This document shows, in pieces, positions 46,336-55,250 of a stretch of DNA of 64,000 nt. Both the position numbers and the translations under genes were made by a program. The notes under the pieces are model-generated. The model was given only the letters and a program-made list of their open reading frames with translations, was not told where the DNA came from and made no database searches. Each line of letters opens with the position of its first letter. The stretch's first letter is position 1. This DNA is from Fredinandcohnia quinoae (GTDB lineage: Bacteria > Bacillota > Bacilli > Bacillales > Bacillaceae_L): the NCBI RefSeq assembly GCF_022427965.1, contig NZ_JAKTTI010000007.1:1-64000 (forward strand), written 5' to 3'.

Positions 46336-48402
46336 TCATTGAATAACAATTTTTCCATCCTTACCAAGGTGCGCTTTAACATGATACCTTGTTTCCGAGA
46401 AGGTGTATTTTTGATTTCCAATCTTAATTGAACTGCCTTCCATGATCTTGTTAATATGAATTTTTTGATCATCTGGAACAGCGATTAAGGTAGACGTACC
46501 ACTCATTGCACCTACTTCATTAATCTCTACACCTAATCGACCATATACTTCACCGCCGCGAAGAATACCACTAATTTTAAGAGTACCCCCCGCATGAACC
46601 CTTGAATTGATACACCCTTTATCAGTGATTAAAATATTTCCACTACAGTATAGTCTGCTATTAAGAGAATTTGAAATGGTAATATATGAATCGGGTTCAA
46701 CTGGCGTTTTACTTAATTCATGCAGATCCTTCATTTTTCTAGATAGTCCTGCAATAGTTTCAAGTGAAGTCACTTCATTCGTTAATGATAAGAAGAGCTT
46801 ATTTACAACTAACGCGATCTCTTTCCATTCCTCATCCTGTAAGTAATTTTCACTCATTTTGACAATATCTATATACTTTTTAGCAAGAGGCGGAAGGTTT
46901 TGAAATTTTTTCTCTAATAAAATCCGTATCAACGGCTGAAATCCCGCCCGTGATAAATCACTTGACTTGAAAGCTGTTGATGTAGAAAGTTGTTTAATTA
47001 CAAAAATTAAATTTGTGATTTGTTGATGCAAATTACCGAGTATATGGCCTAATTCAGCAATTATCAAGTTATTTTTCCCTGCCGAAACCTCTGATCCGAT
47101 GACAGTACCTTTTGCAATGATTGCCCCTGATGATGTAAGAGTGGCCATGTTAACAGTTTGATAAATGGTAAGATCGCCTTCTGCTTCAACCTTCATTCCT
47201 TCTTTTACCTCGCCTCTAATTTCAACATCACCTGTAAAACGAATATTTCCAGAAGCTAGGTCAACATTTCCTTCATGGATTAATTTCTGCATGATTGCAA
47301 CTTTAACAAGCTGCCCTCTAGTTTCAACTACCGGACGACCCGATTGTGTAGCGACAATTTTATTTTCAACAACCGTTACACCTTTTCCAGTCTTCAATAG
47401 GATGGGAAAGGTTTGCTTCGCAGGCAATGGTTCGTTAGTAACGGTATATCCCATTTCTCCGGGTACAGGTGGATGAACAATTGCAATGAGTTGTCCCCTA
47501 TCAACCGATGGTATTTTTTTTATTTCTCTAAAATCGATACGACCATCCTCATTTTCTTTAAGCCCTTCAGATGTGTTCATATCAACCTTAACTTCTACCC
47601 AACCATCTTTACCAGGCTTTGGTTTAATGCCTGTCGCAATTTCAAATGTGCTTGGGACAGTTACTCCTATCGCTTTTATAATTTCAGCTTGGTTAAATCC
47701 ATGTTTCACATGCAATGACTCTAACTCCTGTAGGACATCTGCATAGGATAGGGTATTTTCGACCTCTCTCACTTCATCAACGCGCAGTTCAATATGATCA
47801 TCTGGCTCACTATCAACTATTTTTCTATTAAGTTTGTAGCCAGGCTCCACTTTTACCAATACCCTCAATCTTTGATCGTCCATGGAAATTGACCATTTTG
47901 TTTCCTTAACCTTCTCTTCTACCTTAATCTCATATGAATCTTGTTCAGATATAATCGCTGTTCCTTCGGTTACAGGCTGACCATTTTTAAAAAGCTTCAC
48001 TCCATTTGGCACCGTAACCATCGGATAATGGGTGGGCGAGGATCTACAATATAAATGCCCACCTTTCACCCACACTTTACCAATAAGCAAATCTATTTCT
48101 TTCGTTGCCTCGATAATATCAGGATCTGTCATTTCATTCTGATTCAAGGGATTCTCTAGTACTTCAGGCATATCAGAGACAATATCCTCCATTATATCGA
48201 ATGGATCTACTTCATTTTCCTTTATCGTTTTATCAATCTTTGTAAGCTTAACAATTCCTTCTTTTGTGCCAAGTCCCAAAAAGCCTTTCGATTCATTTTG
48301 AATAATTTCAATCGTTACTTCGTCTTTCGTTGTTTCTAATAAACCTAGTCCAATTTCAATCGCTTGATTTATATCTTTACCCTTTGAAACAATACTTTTC
48401 AT
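46336..48402 (-). CDS. FapA/DUF342 family protein with Jag-N domain (copy 1)
   Basis: A 688-residue cytosolic protein. Residues 1-55 are a Jag-N domain (IVSKGKDINQAIEIGLGLLETTKDE). A FapA-type N-terminal region (~240-350, PGKDGWVEVKVD) is followed by a right-handed beta-helix (GNIRFTGDVEIRGEV) interrupted by a coiled coil (~480-590), and a final beta-helix turn. Vibrio FapA affects flagellar assembly and binds EIIA-Glc; no activity is known for the Bacillus form. I chose ATG 48402 after GGGGGATC. Copy 2 at 52766-54802 is about four-fifths identical by eye. Confidence 0.88.
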   Translation of the reverse strand: MKSIVSKGKDINQAIEIGLGLLETTKDEVTIEIIQNESKGFLGLGTKEGIVKLTKIDKTIKENEVDPFDIMEDIVSDMPEVLENPLNQNEMTDPDIIEATKEIDLLIGKVWVKGGHLYCRSSPTHYPMVTVPNGVKLFKNGQPVTEGTAIISEQDSYEIKVEEKVKETKWSISMDDQRLRVLVKVEPGYKLNRKIVDSEPDDHIELRVDEVREVENTLSYADVLQELESLHVKHGFNQAEIIKAIGVTVPSTFEIATGIKPKPGKDGWVEVKVDMNTSEGLKENEDGRIDFREIKKIPSVDRGQLIAIVHPPVPGEMGYTVTNEPLPAKQTFPILLKTGKGVTVVENKIVATQSGRPVVETRGQLVKVAIMQKLIHEGNVDLASGNIRFTGDVEIRGEVKEGMKVEAEGDLTIYQTVNMATLTSSGAIIAKGTVIGSEVSAGKNNLIIAELGHILGNLHQQITNLIFVIKQLSTSTAFKSSDLSRAGFQPLIRILLEKKFQNLPPLAKKYIDIVKMSENYLQDEEWKEIALVVNKLFLSLTNEVTSLETIAGLSRKMKDLHELSKTPVEPDSYITISNSLNSRLYCSGNILITDKGCINSRVHAGGTLKISGILRGGEVYGRLGVEINEVGAMSGTSTLIAVPDDQKIHINKIMEGSSIKIGNQKYTFSETRYHVKAHLGKDGKIVIQ

Positions 48403-48417
48403 AACCACCAGATCCCC

Positions 48418-49266
48418 CTACCATAACACTGGAGAATTTAAACTTGTAATATCCGCTTTTCTTTCACTTATTTTTAATAAAACCATTGTAATATCATCCC
48501 TCTGTGGCATTCCTTCTGTAAATTCATTGATTGAATCCATTACACTTTTTTCGATTTCTCCAACACCTTTATCTTTATTAGCTAATAATGTTTGCGTAAG
48601 GCGCTGGAGTTTAAATTGCTCACCACTCTTGTTTTGTGCTTCAACAATTCCATCGGTGTAGAAAAATGCTGTGTCATGTTCTTCTAATTGAATCGTTTTT
48701 TCAAGATAAACTTGATTTGGAAGTCCTCCGACCATAATCCCTTTTGCCTTAGGAAGCTCCTCAACACAATTACTTTTACCTTTGATAAGTAATGGAGGAT
48801 TATGTCCTGCATTCGCATATGTTAACTTTGATGTTTTCGGGTTCCAGTCCGCGCAAAATAATGTTACAAACGATTTTAGCGTTCGCAAATCGTCAAATAA
48901 TGCTTGATTCATTGCCGTTAATGTTTCCCCGGGGCCCTGTGTACTCTCCGCTGCACTCCGAAACGCGCCCCTCGTTAAAATCATTAGCATCGCAGCAGGT
49001 ATTCCTTTCCCCATCACATCACCTATAACAATGCGAATATTTCCATTTACTAACGGATAAAAATCAAAATAGTCTCCACCAATTAACCTTGCTGGAACTG
49101 ATGAGCCAGAAACCTCCCCACCTTCAAATAAAGGAGTTTTTCCATTTAGTAAAGAGGCTTGGATATTCTTCGCCAAATTAATCTCACGTTGCAATGATTT
49201 ATCCAACTTATCTGTTTCGTAAGAACCTGTTGAAATCGTATAGGATAAACTATCCATAAACATCAT
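48418..49266 (-). CDS. PP2C (SpoIIE/RsbU-type) serine phosphatase
   Basis: A 282-residue phosphatase. An N-terminal coiled-coil helix (LDKSLQREINLAKNIQ) precedes the SpoIIE domain. Metal-binding acidic residues are in LIGGDYFDF, IGDVMGKGIPAAM, YTDGIVEAQ and RDDITMVLL. It should dephosphorylate the Ser of the adjacent STAS proteins. Its ATG overlaps the upstream STAS stop by 4 nt (ATGA), so enzyme and substrate are translationally coupled. GGGGGAGG precedes the start. Confidence 0.93.
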   Translation of the reverse strand: MMFMDSLSYTISTGSYETDKLDKSLQREINLAKNIQASLLNGKTPLFEGGEVSGSSVPARLIGGDYFDFYPLVNGNIRIVIGDVMGKGIPAAMLMILTRGAFRSAAESTQGPGETLTAMNQALFDDLRTLKSFVTLFCADWNPKTSKLTYANAGHNPPLLIKGKSNCVEELPKAKGIMVGGLPNQVYLEKTIQLEEHDTAFFYTDGIVEAQNKSGEQFKLQRLTQTLLANKDKGVGEIEKSVMDSINEFTEGMPQRDDITMVLLKISERKADITSLNSPVLW

Positions 49267-49580
49267 AGTACCTCCCCCTGCACTGTGTTCAAAATGTCAT
49301 ACAGCCCCACCGTTTCCAACACTTGCTTCGTTAATTCATCTTCTCCCTGAAACTTCAGTTTTAACCCTTTTTCCTTTGACATAAAAATGGCACCCATAAT
49401 TGACCCAATCCCAGTTGAATCAATAAATTCCAATTTTGAAAAATCAATGATTAACGTATTAATTCCATCCAATTCTTCTAAATAGGGGTCAATGACATTT
49501 GCTGTTGAAATGTCTAAAATACCCTCCAGGAATAATGTTAAAGTTGTTTCATTACACGCTTTACTTATTGTTAATCCCAT
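49263..49580 (-). CDS. STAS-domain anti-sigma-factor-antagonist-like protein (first in operon)
   Basis: A 105-residue STAS domain of the RsbV/SpoIIAA class. The target Ser is in LEFIDSTGIGSIMGA (~residue 58). It is encoded between the HAMP sensor gene and the coupled PP2C gene, as in partner-switching operons. The operon encodes two different STAS proteins but one visible kinase and one phosphatase, so a branched output is possible. Confidence 0.92.
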   Translation of the reverse strand: MGLTISKACNETTLTLFLEGILDISTANVIDPYLEELDGINTLIIDFSKLEFIDSTGIGSIMGAIFMSKEKGLKLKFQGEDELTKQVLETVGLYDILNTVQGEVL

Positions 49581-49594
49581 ACATTTCCCCCACT

Positions 49595-51160
49595 TTATAA
49601 TTTAAATTTTCCAATTTGATCAAGTAATGTATTTGAAGTATCTGAAATCTCACCTGATTGTATATATAATGATTTTAGTAAGTCAGATAAACTAATCGTA
49701 ATAGTAGTTGTAGCAGAGGTACGTTCCTTCGCTACTTCTCTCATAAAATCAATTTTCTCAATCGCTTCTTGCACATTTCTATTTTCTTGATATGGGGTTA
49801 GAACTGCTACGATTTCATCTAGAAATGCCGTAATATCATAAAGCTGTTCCCTTGATTTGATCGTTGCATTCGTAGATATTTCATACAATTTCTCTAAAGA
49901 TTGTGACGCTTCTGCTTCTAGGAGCGCTGAAAACTTTTGTGTTTTTGTAGCTTGTTCATGCATATCTAGCACAAGTTTGTTCAATTTATCGACCATTCGA
50001 TTTAAACTTTCCGATACATGTTCAATTTCACTACCGTCATGTATAGTACTCTTTGCTGTAAGATCTCCATATTCTATCGATGTAATTTGAAGTACAATTT
50101 GTTGGACCTTCCCATAAATTCTTTCGAAAGAACGATACATTAGTAGAAATATGAATAGGATTGAAATAGCAACTGACGTAAATAAAATAATAGAATGGAT
50201 TACTAGTGGTCCGGTCATTTCTTTATAATCCAATGTAATTGAAATAACCTTCTCATTTTCGATTGGATAGAAAAGCTTCAGAACCTTCTTACCGCCTACC
50301 GATTGAACATATGATTGCTCGGCAGGGGACTCTGCCATCTTCATAATTGTCTTAATATCCTTTTCTGTTTGATATTGAAAGCTTCCATATATGACTTTTT
50401 TCAAAGGTGGCCACAGTTGATTCTCTAAATTAGGATTTTGAAAAACCTTTGGATCTAATACAGTAATATCCTTAATATACTTATGTTGTTTCATAATCTT
50501 TTTAATCCAAGATCCTGGTCCAACCTCAAGGGTGAACTTTTCAATATCATCTGCTTCAATATAAGGATTGATCAGAAAGTCTGCTCCTTCTGGGTGATAG
50601 TATGCATATTTAAAAAACTGTCCTGGATGGACATCAGAGCTTAAGATTGGTAAAACTAACATCCCATCACCAGTATAGGCGCTTTCAATGATAGGATTTT
50701 CCCCATTAAAGATTGCATTTATTGTCTTTTTCAATTCGTTCGTTTGATTGAGTTGATAACCAATCTCCGCTGGATCTGTCGCCTTTACAACAATATAATC
50801 CTCACCTTTTTTACTAATTATCGAAATATCCGTGAGGTTTAATCTCTGTTTAATTTGGATTAATTGCTCATTTGTAATATCACTGGCCTTTGTTGTATTC
50901 AATAAATCATCAATATGCTTGGCATCTGCTATGATTTTCAGATCAATTTGATATTCAATATTTTTTGCTGCCAGATCTGTTTCTTTTATCCCATGACTAA
51001 TACTTTCATTGATCATAATCGTGTTCTTTTCAATCTCATAGTCAATTTGTTTATTCATAAAATAAAGCTGGACTACACTCGAAATAAGCCCCATTACAAG
51101 AAAAATTGAGATTAATCGAGTTGAAAATTGTTTGCGTAATGAAGATTTCTTTTTTTTCAT
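49595..51160 (-). CDS. Membrane sensor with extracellular domain and HAMP, no kinase
   Basis: A 521-residue protein. Membrane segments at about residues 12-31 and 325-348 flank a ~290-residue extracellular Cache-like domain. A HAMP domain follows (YGKVQQIVLQITSIEYGDLTAKS), then a coiled coil to the end. No HisKA, GGDEF or MCP tip is present. It probably transmits an outside signal to the PP2C phosphatase or RsbW-like kinase through its coiled coil. I chose ATG 51160 after GGAAGGTG; upstream frame to 51193 lacks a site. Confidence 0.85.
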   Translation of the reverse strand: MKKKKSSLRKQFSTRLISIFLVMGLISSVVQLYFMNKQIDYEIEKNTIMINESISHGIKETDLAAKNIEYQIDLKIIADAKHIDDLLNTTKASDITNEQLIQIKQRLNLTDISIISKKGEDYIVVKATDPAEIGYQLNQTNELKKTINAIFNGENPIIESAYTGDGMLVLPILSSDVHPGQFFKYAYYHPEGADFLINPYIEADDIEKFTLEVGPGSWIKKIMKQHKYIKDITVLDPKVFQNPNLENQLWPPLKKVIYGSFQYQTEKDIKTIMKMAESPAEQSYVQSVGGKKVLKLFYPIENEKVISITLDYKEMTGPLVIHSIILFTSVAISILFIFLLMYRSFERIYGKVQQIVLQITSIEYGDLTAKSTIHDGSEIEHVSESLNRMVDKLNKLVLDMHEQATKTQKFSALLEAEASQSLEKLYEISTNATIKSREQLYDITAFLDEIVAVLTPYQENRNVQEAIEKIDFMREVAKERTSATTTITISLSDLLKSLYIQSGEISDTSNTLLDQIGKFKL

Positions 51161-51208
51161 GGTCACCTTCCCATTTCGATTAAGACTTATCATATCCTAA
51201 GTTTGTGA

Positions 51209-52162
51209 TTAACCAGTTGGAGTGTGATTCCTCTCCTTCTCTTTAACCATATCAAATACCAAAATAAGGATTGAACCCTTTGGAGAAGAATATAGTAAAA
51301 GCTGTTTCGCCATCTTCATCATGAGTGTGAACCCCTGTCCCATTGATTTCTTTGTCGAATACCCAGCTAATAATGTCGCCCTTGGCAATTCATCTAATTG
51401 AAATCCCGGTCCATTATCATCAATCACGAAACGAATTTCATTTTTTTCAAGATCTTCAATCAGTGTCATTTTTCCTTCTTCCGCATGCTTAATCGTATTT
51501 GTGATTGCCTCTGATAAAGCAAGTAACCAACTCATAATTTGAGAATTGCTTATTTCTCTATTTTCTAAGCAACTTTTCACAATATTTCGACAGGTAGGAA
51601 TATCAGAACGATCCTTAATGGTTCTCTCACATAAAATATTACCTTCTTTATATCTGTTAACTTCATCTTCACTTATTAGCAAAAGTCTACCCTGTGTCGC
51701 CGCAAATACGACATCCCGATATACTTCCCATTTCTCATCGTTTCTTGTCGTTGGTCCTAACACAACTGTCTCTATAGGTGACTGAAATAGCTCATTTTTA
51801 TAAATAGCAAATGCCTTCAACATCGCATTTTGGATACTAGATTTGACATCTAATTGCTTGATTCGAACTGAAATATCTTCTTTCTCAGCATCCCAAATTA
51901 ACATCTGTTCACTCAATTGAAGTAATCTTACAGCTTCATCACACGAGTTGAGGAATGATTGTTTTGATAACGATAAATAAAACAAGCGATTTCCCTCTGA
52001 TGAATCCACTCCAAGATATTTGCTTAATTTCTGAGCGAGAAAACCACGCTTCGTCATAAATTCCAATTCAGTGTAGGCTAAGCCCACTGGGAGAGTCATT
52101 GCAATTGGTTCACTCTTATCCTTCACAACATATTTCCGAACATGATCAAAAAGCCGTCTCAC
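51209..52162 (-). CDS. RsbW-like serine kinase (HATPase) with novel N-terminal region
   Basis: A 317-residue protein. The C-terminal ~110 residues are a GHKL ATPase of the RsbW/SpoIIAB type, with the N box ALSEAITNTIKHAEEG, G1 VIDDNGPGF and G2 MGQGFTLMMK. The first ~200 residues form a domain I do not recognise, which could sense a ligand or bind a partner. I chose GTG 52162, directly after GGGAGGGGAGGGG; a longer frame to 52219 overlaps this ribosome site. It is the first gene of the operon led by the cyclic-di-GMP riboswitch. Confidence 0.88.
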   Translation of the reverse strand: MRRLFDHVRKYVVKDKSEPIAMTLPVGLAYTELEFMTKRGFLAQKLSKYLGVDSSEGNRLFYLSLSKQSFLNSCDEAVRLLQLSEQMLIWDAEKEDISVRIKQLDVKSSIQNAMLKAFAIYKNELFQSPIETVVLGPTTRNDEKWEVYRDVVFAATQGRLLLISEDEVNRYKEGNILCERTIKDRSDIPTCRNIVKSCLENREISNSQIMSWLLALSEAITNTIKHAEEGKMTLIEDLEKNEIRFVIDDNGPGFQLDELPRATLLAGYSTKKSMGQGFTLMMKMAKQLLLYSSPKGSILILVFDMVKEKERNHTPTG

Positions 52163-52314
52163 AGTTACCCCTCCCCTCCCAGTTTCATTCAGGTGGCATA
52201 ATTGTGATCTCATCATCAAAAGCCCCCTTCATAGAAAAAAATAAATATCCGATAATCGTTTGAGAGAATAGCATGTTTGGAATTCCTCCTATCAAAGTCA
52301 CACATAGTTCTATT

Positions 52315-52342
52315 AAAAATGCCTACCAATAGATTGGTAGGC
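52315..52342 (-). terminator. Riboswitch expression-platform terminator
   Basis: A perfect 10-bp stem GCCTACCAAT/ATTGGTAGGC (52321-52330 with 52333-52342) is followed on the minus strand by A and TTTTT. It lies ~70 nt after the aptamer and ~150 nt before the kinase start codon, so ligand binding could set read-through into the operon. Confidence 0.85.
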
Positions 52343-52411
52343 AAAAGATGATCAACAAATAGGCTTCTATAATCGCCCCACTTAATCAATCACAATTTTT
52401 ATCCAATCCTT

Positions 52412-52490
52412 TTCGGAAACTCGGCAATCATAGCTTACACAGCCTTAGACCCGTAGTTTTGCGTCCTTATCTTTCAATAAGTTTGCCATT
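52412..52490 (-). ncRNA. Cyclic-di-GMP-I (GEMM-I) riboswitch aptamer
   Basis: Read on the minus strand, the aptamer starts GGCAAAC (complement 52481-52487), then CTTAT-loop-ATAAG as P2 base, the hallmark GGACGCAAAAC, the CGGGTCTAAGGC strand, GTAAGCTATGATTGCC and the closing GAGTTTCC (complement 52415-52422). These match the GEMM-I consensus (GACGCAAAGC ... GGGTCTAAGGC ... GCTATGAC-GCC ... GGTTGCC) in order and spacing. P1 has a small mismatch. An intrinsic terminator follows. It should control the partner-switching operon. Confidence 0.9.
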
Positions 52491-52512
52491 TTCGAAGGTT
52501 ATTCTACTTAAT

Positions 52513-52540
52513 TTATCGTCTGTTTTTATGGTGACATGTA
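52513..52540 (-). promoter_or_regulatory. Possible sigma-D promoter for the riboswitch transcript
   Basis: On the minus strand TACA (52537-52540), a 16-nt spacer and GACGATAA (52513-52520) resemble the sigma-D elements TAAA and GCCGATAW. Predicted transcription would begin ~20 nt before the aptamer, a good position. Both boxes carry a mismatch, so the call is tentative. Confidence 0.4.
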
Positions 52541-52570
52541 GTGGTAAATCTTGCCCTAACATATGAACAT

Positions 52571-52614
52571 ACAGAGTATTCCTTACTAATTATTTTTGGG
52601 AAGGGGTACTCTGT
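52571..52614. repeat. Inverted repeat upstream of the riboswitch
   Basis: ACAGAGTA (52571-52578) pairs with TACTCTGT (52607-52614), with inner TTCC/GGAA pairing. It lies between the fapA copy 2 terminator and the riboswitch. It could be an operator or a remnant hairpin. Confidence 0.4.
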
Positions 52615-52630
52615 TTGTTTCAAATAGCTA

Positions 52631-52660
52631 AAAAAAGAGACTCTAGTAAAACTAGAGTCC
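52631..52660 (-). terminator. Terminator of fapA copy 2
   Basis: GACTCTAGT (52639-52647) pairs with ACTAGAGTC (52651-52659). On the minus strand a run of about six T follows. It separates fapA copy 2 from the riboswitch-led operon. Confidence 0.8.
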
Positions 52661-52726
52661 CTTACAAATAATCAATTCCGTTGAACAAGATATTTCGAGT
52701 GGTGACATGCACACAGACTCGATGAT

Positions 52727-52760
52727 TTTATGAATATCTCTTCGCCGATAATCTCCGTAA
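52727..52760 (-). pseudogene. Remnant of a STAS gene 3' end
   Basis: On the minus strand this encodes EIIGEEIFI, matching the last residues of the STAS protein ending at 46002 (EIIGEELFV). At DNA level GAATA-CTCTTC-CCGATAAT-TC aligns with few changes. It joins directly to sequence like the end of fapA, so nearly all of a STAS gene was deleted after a fapA-STAS duplication. Confidence 0.75.
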
Positions 52761-52765
52761 CTCCA

Positions 52766-54802
52766 TCATTGAATGACAATTTTCCCATCCTTATCAAGGC
52801 GCGCCTTTACATGATACCTTGTTTCCTCAAAAATGTATTTTTGATTCCCAATCTTGATCGAACTACCTTCCATAATCTTGTTAATATAAATTTTTTGATC
52901 ATCTGGCACAGCGATTAAAGTTGATGTACCACTTTTAGCACCTGCTTCATTAATTTCTACACCTAATCGACCATACACCTCGCCACCGCGAAGTATACCA
53001 TTAATTTTCAAAGTTCCACCCGCATGAACCTTTGAATTGACACAACCTTTATCAGTAATCAATATATTTCCGCTACAATACAGCCTGCTATTAAGGGAAT
53101 TTGAAACTGTAATATATGAATGAGATTCTACTAGCGTATTATTTATTTTAATCAAGTCTTCCATTTTTCTAGATAGCCCTGTAATGGTTTCAAGTGAGGT
53201 CACTTCATTCGTTAATGATAGAAAAAGCTTATTTATGATTACTGCTAACTCTTTCCACTCCTCATTCTGCAAGTAGTTTTCACTCATTTTTACAATTTCT
53301 ATATACTTTTTAGCGATATTTGGGAGGTCTTGAAACTTTTTCTCCACTAATAGCCGGATTAAAGGCTGGATTCCTGCCTGTGATAAATCACTTGACTTGA
53401 AAGCTGTAGATGTAGAAAGTTGTTCAATGACAAAAATTAAATTTGTAATTTGATGATGTAAATTAGCGAGTATCTGGCCCAATTCATTAATTATTAAATA
53501 ATTTTTTCCTGCCGAAACCTCTGACCCGATGATAGTACCTTTAGAAATGATTGCTCCTGTTGATGTAAGAGTGGCCATGTTAACAGTTTGATGAATGATG
53601 AGTTCACCTTCTGCGTTAATCTTCATTCCCTCTTTAACCTCGCCTCTAATTTCAACATCACCTGTAAAACGAATATTTCCAGAAGCCAAGTCAACATTTC
53701 CTTCATGGATTAATTTCTGCATAATTGCAACATTAAAACAATGCCCCCTTGTTTCAATTACCGGTCGACCTGATTGGGTTGCGATAATTTTATTCTCAAC
53801 AACTGAAACACCTTTTCCAGTTTTCAACATAATTGGAGACGTTTGTTTTACAGGAAGCGGTTCACCCATTACGGTATATCCCATTTCTCCTGATATAGGT
53901 GGATGAACAATTCCAATGAGTTGTCCCCTTTCAACGGAAGGTATTCTTTTTATTTCTCTAAAATCAATACGACCTTCCTCATTTTCTTTTAACTCTTCAG
54001 ATGCGCTCATATCAACCTTGATTTCAACCCATCCATCCTTACCTGGCTTAGACTTGATGCCTGTTGCAATTTCAAATATGCTTGGGGAAGTTACTCCTAT
54101 TGCTTTTATAATTTCAGCCTGGTTTAATCCATGCGTCACATGCAATGACTCTAGCTCATGTAAGACTTCTGCATACGAAAGGGTATTTTCGACCCTTCTC
54201 ACTTCTTCCACACGTAATTCAATATGATTGTCTGGCTCATGATCAACTATTTTTTTTGTCACTTTGTAGCCAGGCTCCACATTTAACAATACCTTCAATC
54301 TTTGATCATCCATGGAAATCGACCATTTTGTTTCCTTATCTTCATTTTCCGTCTTAATCTCATAAGAATCTTGTTCAGATAAAATCACTAAGCCTTCGAT
54401 TATAGGTTGACCATTTTTAAAAAGCTTAACACCATTTGTCACCGTCACCATTGGATAATAGGTGGGGGATGATTTACAATATAAATACCCATTTTTCACC
54501 CACACTTTACCTGCAAGCAAATCTAATTCGTTCGATGTCTCGATATTTTCAGCAACTGGATTTTCATTATTTTTCAAAGGATTCTCGGGTATCTTAGGCA
54601 CCTTTGATACAATATCTTCCTTTATCGTCTTATCTAACTTTGTAAGCCTGACAATTCCTTCTTTACAGCCAATTCCTAAAAATCCTTTAGATTCATTTTG
54701 AATGATTTCAATGGTTACTCCATCTTTCGTTGTTTCTAATAAACTAAGCCCACTTATAATTGCTTGATTAATATCTTTACCTTTTGAAACAATACTTTTC
54801 AT
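52766..54802 (-). CDS. FapA/DUF342 family protein with Jag-N domain (copy 2)
   Basis: A 678-residue paralogue of the product at 46336-48402, with the same Jag-N start, PGKDGWVEIKVD region, beta-helix and coiled coil. It lacks about ten residues in the acidic linker after Jag-N. I chose ATG 54802, 7 nt after GGGGGA. It has its own terminator and lies between fliT and the riboswitch-led operon. High identity over full length indicates a fairly recent tandem duplication, with both copies intact. Confidence 0.88.
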   Translation of the reverse strand: MKSIVSKGKDINQAIISGLSLLETTKDGVTIEIIQNESKGFLGIGCKEGIVRLTKLDKTIKEDIVSKVPKIPENPLKNNENPVAENIETSNELDLLAGKVWVKNGYLYCKSSPTYYPMVTVTNGVKLFKNGQPIIEGLVILSEQDSYEIKTENEDKETKWSISMDDQRLKVLLNVEPGYKVTKKIVDHEPDNHIELRVEEVRRVENTLSYAEVLHELESLHVTHGLNQAEIIKAIGVTSPSIFEIATGIKSKPGKDGWVEIKVDMSASEELKENEEGRIDFREIKRIPSVERGQLIGIVHPPISGEMGYTVMGEPLPVKQTSPIMLKTGKGVSVVENKIIATQSGRPVIETRGHCFNVAIMQKLIHEGNVDLASGNIRFTGDVEIRGEVKEGMKINAEGELIIHQTVNMATLTSTGAIISKGTIIGSEVSAGKNYLIINELGQILANLHHQITNLIFVIEQLSTSTAFKSSDLSQAGIQPLIRLLVEKKFQDLPNIAKKYIEIVKMSENYLQNEEWKELAVIINKLFLSLTNEVTSLETITGLSRKMEDLIKINNTLVESHSYITVSNSLNSRLYCSGNILITDKGCVNSKVHAGGTLKINGILRGGEVYGRLGVEINEAGAKSGTSTLIAVPDDQKIYINKIMEGSSIKIGNQKYIFEETRYHVKARLDKDGKIVIQ

Positions 54803-54957
54803 AAACAATCCCCCATACACTTCCCCTGCTTAATAATTTTGGATCTACATAAAGATCACTTAACCGAGCATATAATGATTACTCCAACACCCTAGTCTCT
54901 TTAGATAACTAAAAAAGTTCTTTGTATGAAATAAGAACGCATTCATCGCAGCGTTGT

Positions 54958-54989
54958 GGATATATATTTTATATATATCCGCGTTTTTT
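54958..54989 (+). repeat. AT-rich hairpin with T-run, no plus-strand gene
   Basis: GGATATATAT (54958-54967) pairs perfectly with ATATATATCC (54971-54980) and TTTTTT follows GCG on the plus strand. No plus-strand gene is seen upstream. It lies in the 451-bp gap before fapA copy 2, which otherwise holds one unit of the GGAAAAT-type repeat near 55075-55100 and the fliT terminator. Confidence 0.5.
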
Positions 54990-55221
54990 CTATTGAATTT
55001 GGAATAGTTTTATGCAGTTCTTGCTCCTTCGATTGAGGAATTTTGAGAAGGTAATACTTTCGTAGAGATCTGGTGGCAAAAATAGGAGGAAATCTTCCAA
55101 TAGTTTAGTACTAATATTCTTTCAAAATCAATCATATTCTAGCAATAAGCATACACTCCTTTCATTATGTCGATTATAGCATAGAATCCAACTGAATTGT
55201 TTAAGTATTCCGATACTTCAT

Positions 55222-55250
55222 AAAAAAAATGTCCCATATAGGGACATTTC
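55222..55250 (-). terminator. Terminator of the flagellar cap operon
   Basis: AATGTCCC (55228-55235) pairs with GGGACATT (55241-55248). On the minus strand it is followed by TTTTTTT, immediately after fliT. Confidence 0.85.

Noticed and set aside
52340-52765. A further small gene in the gap between fapA copy 2 and the kinase
   Set aside because: The stretch is accounted for by terminator, inverted repeat, promoter candidate, riboswitch and STAS remnant, and no frame has a ribosome site.
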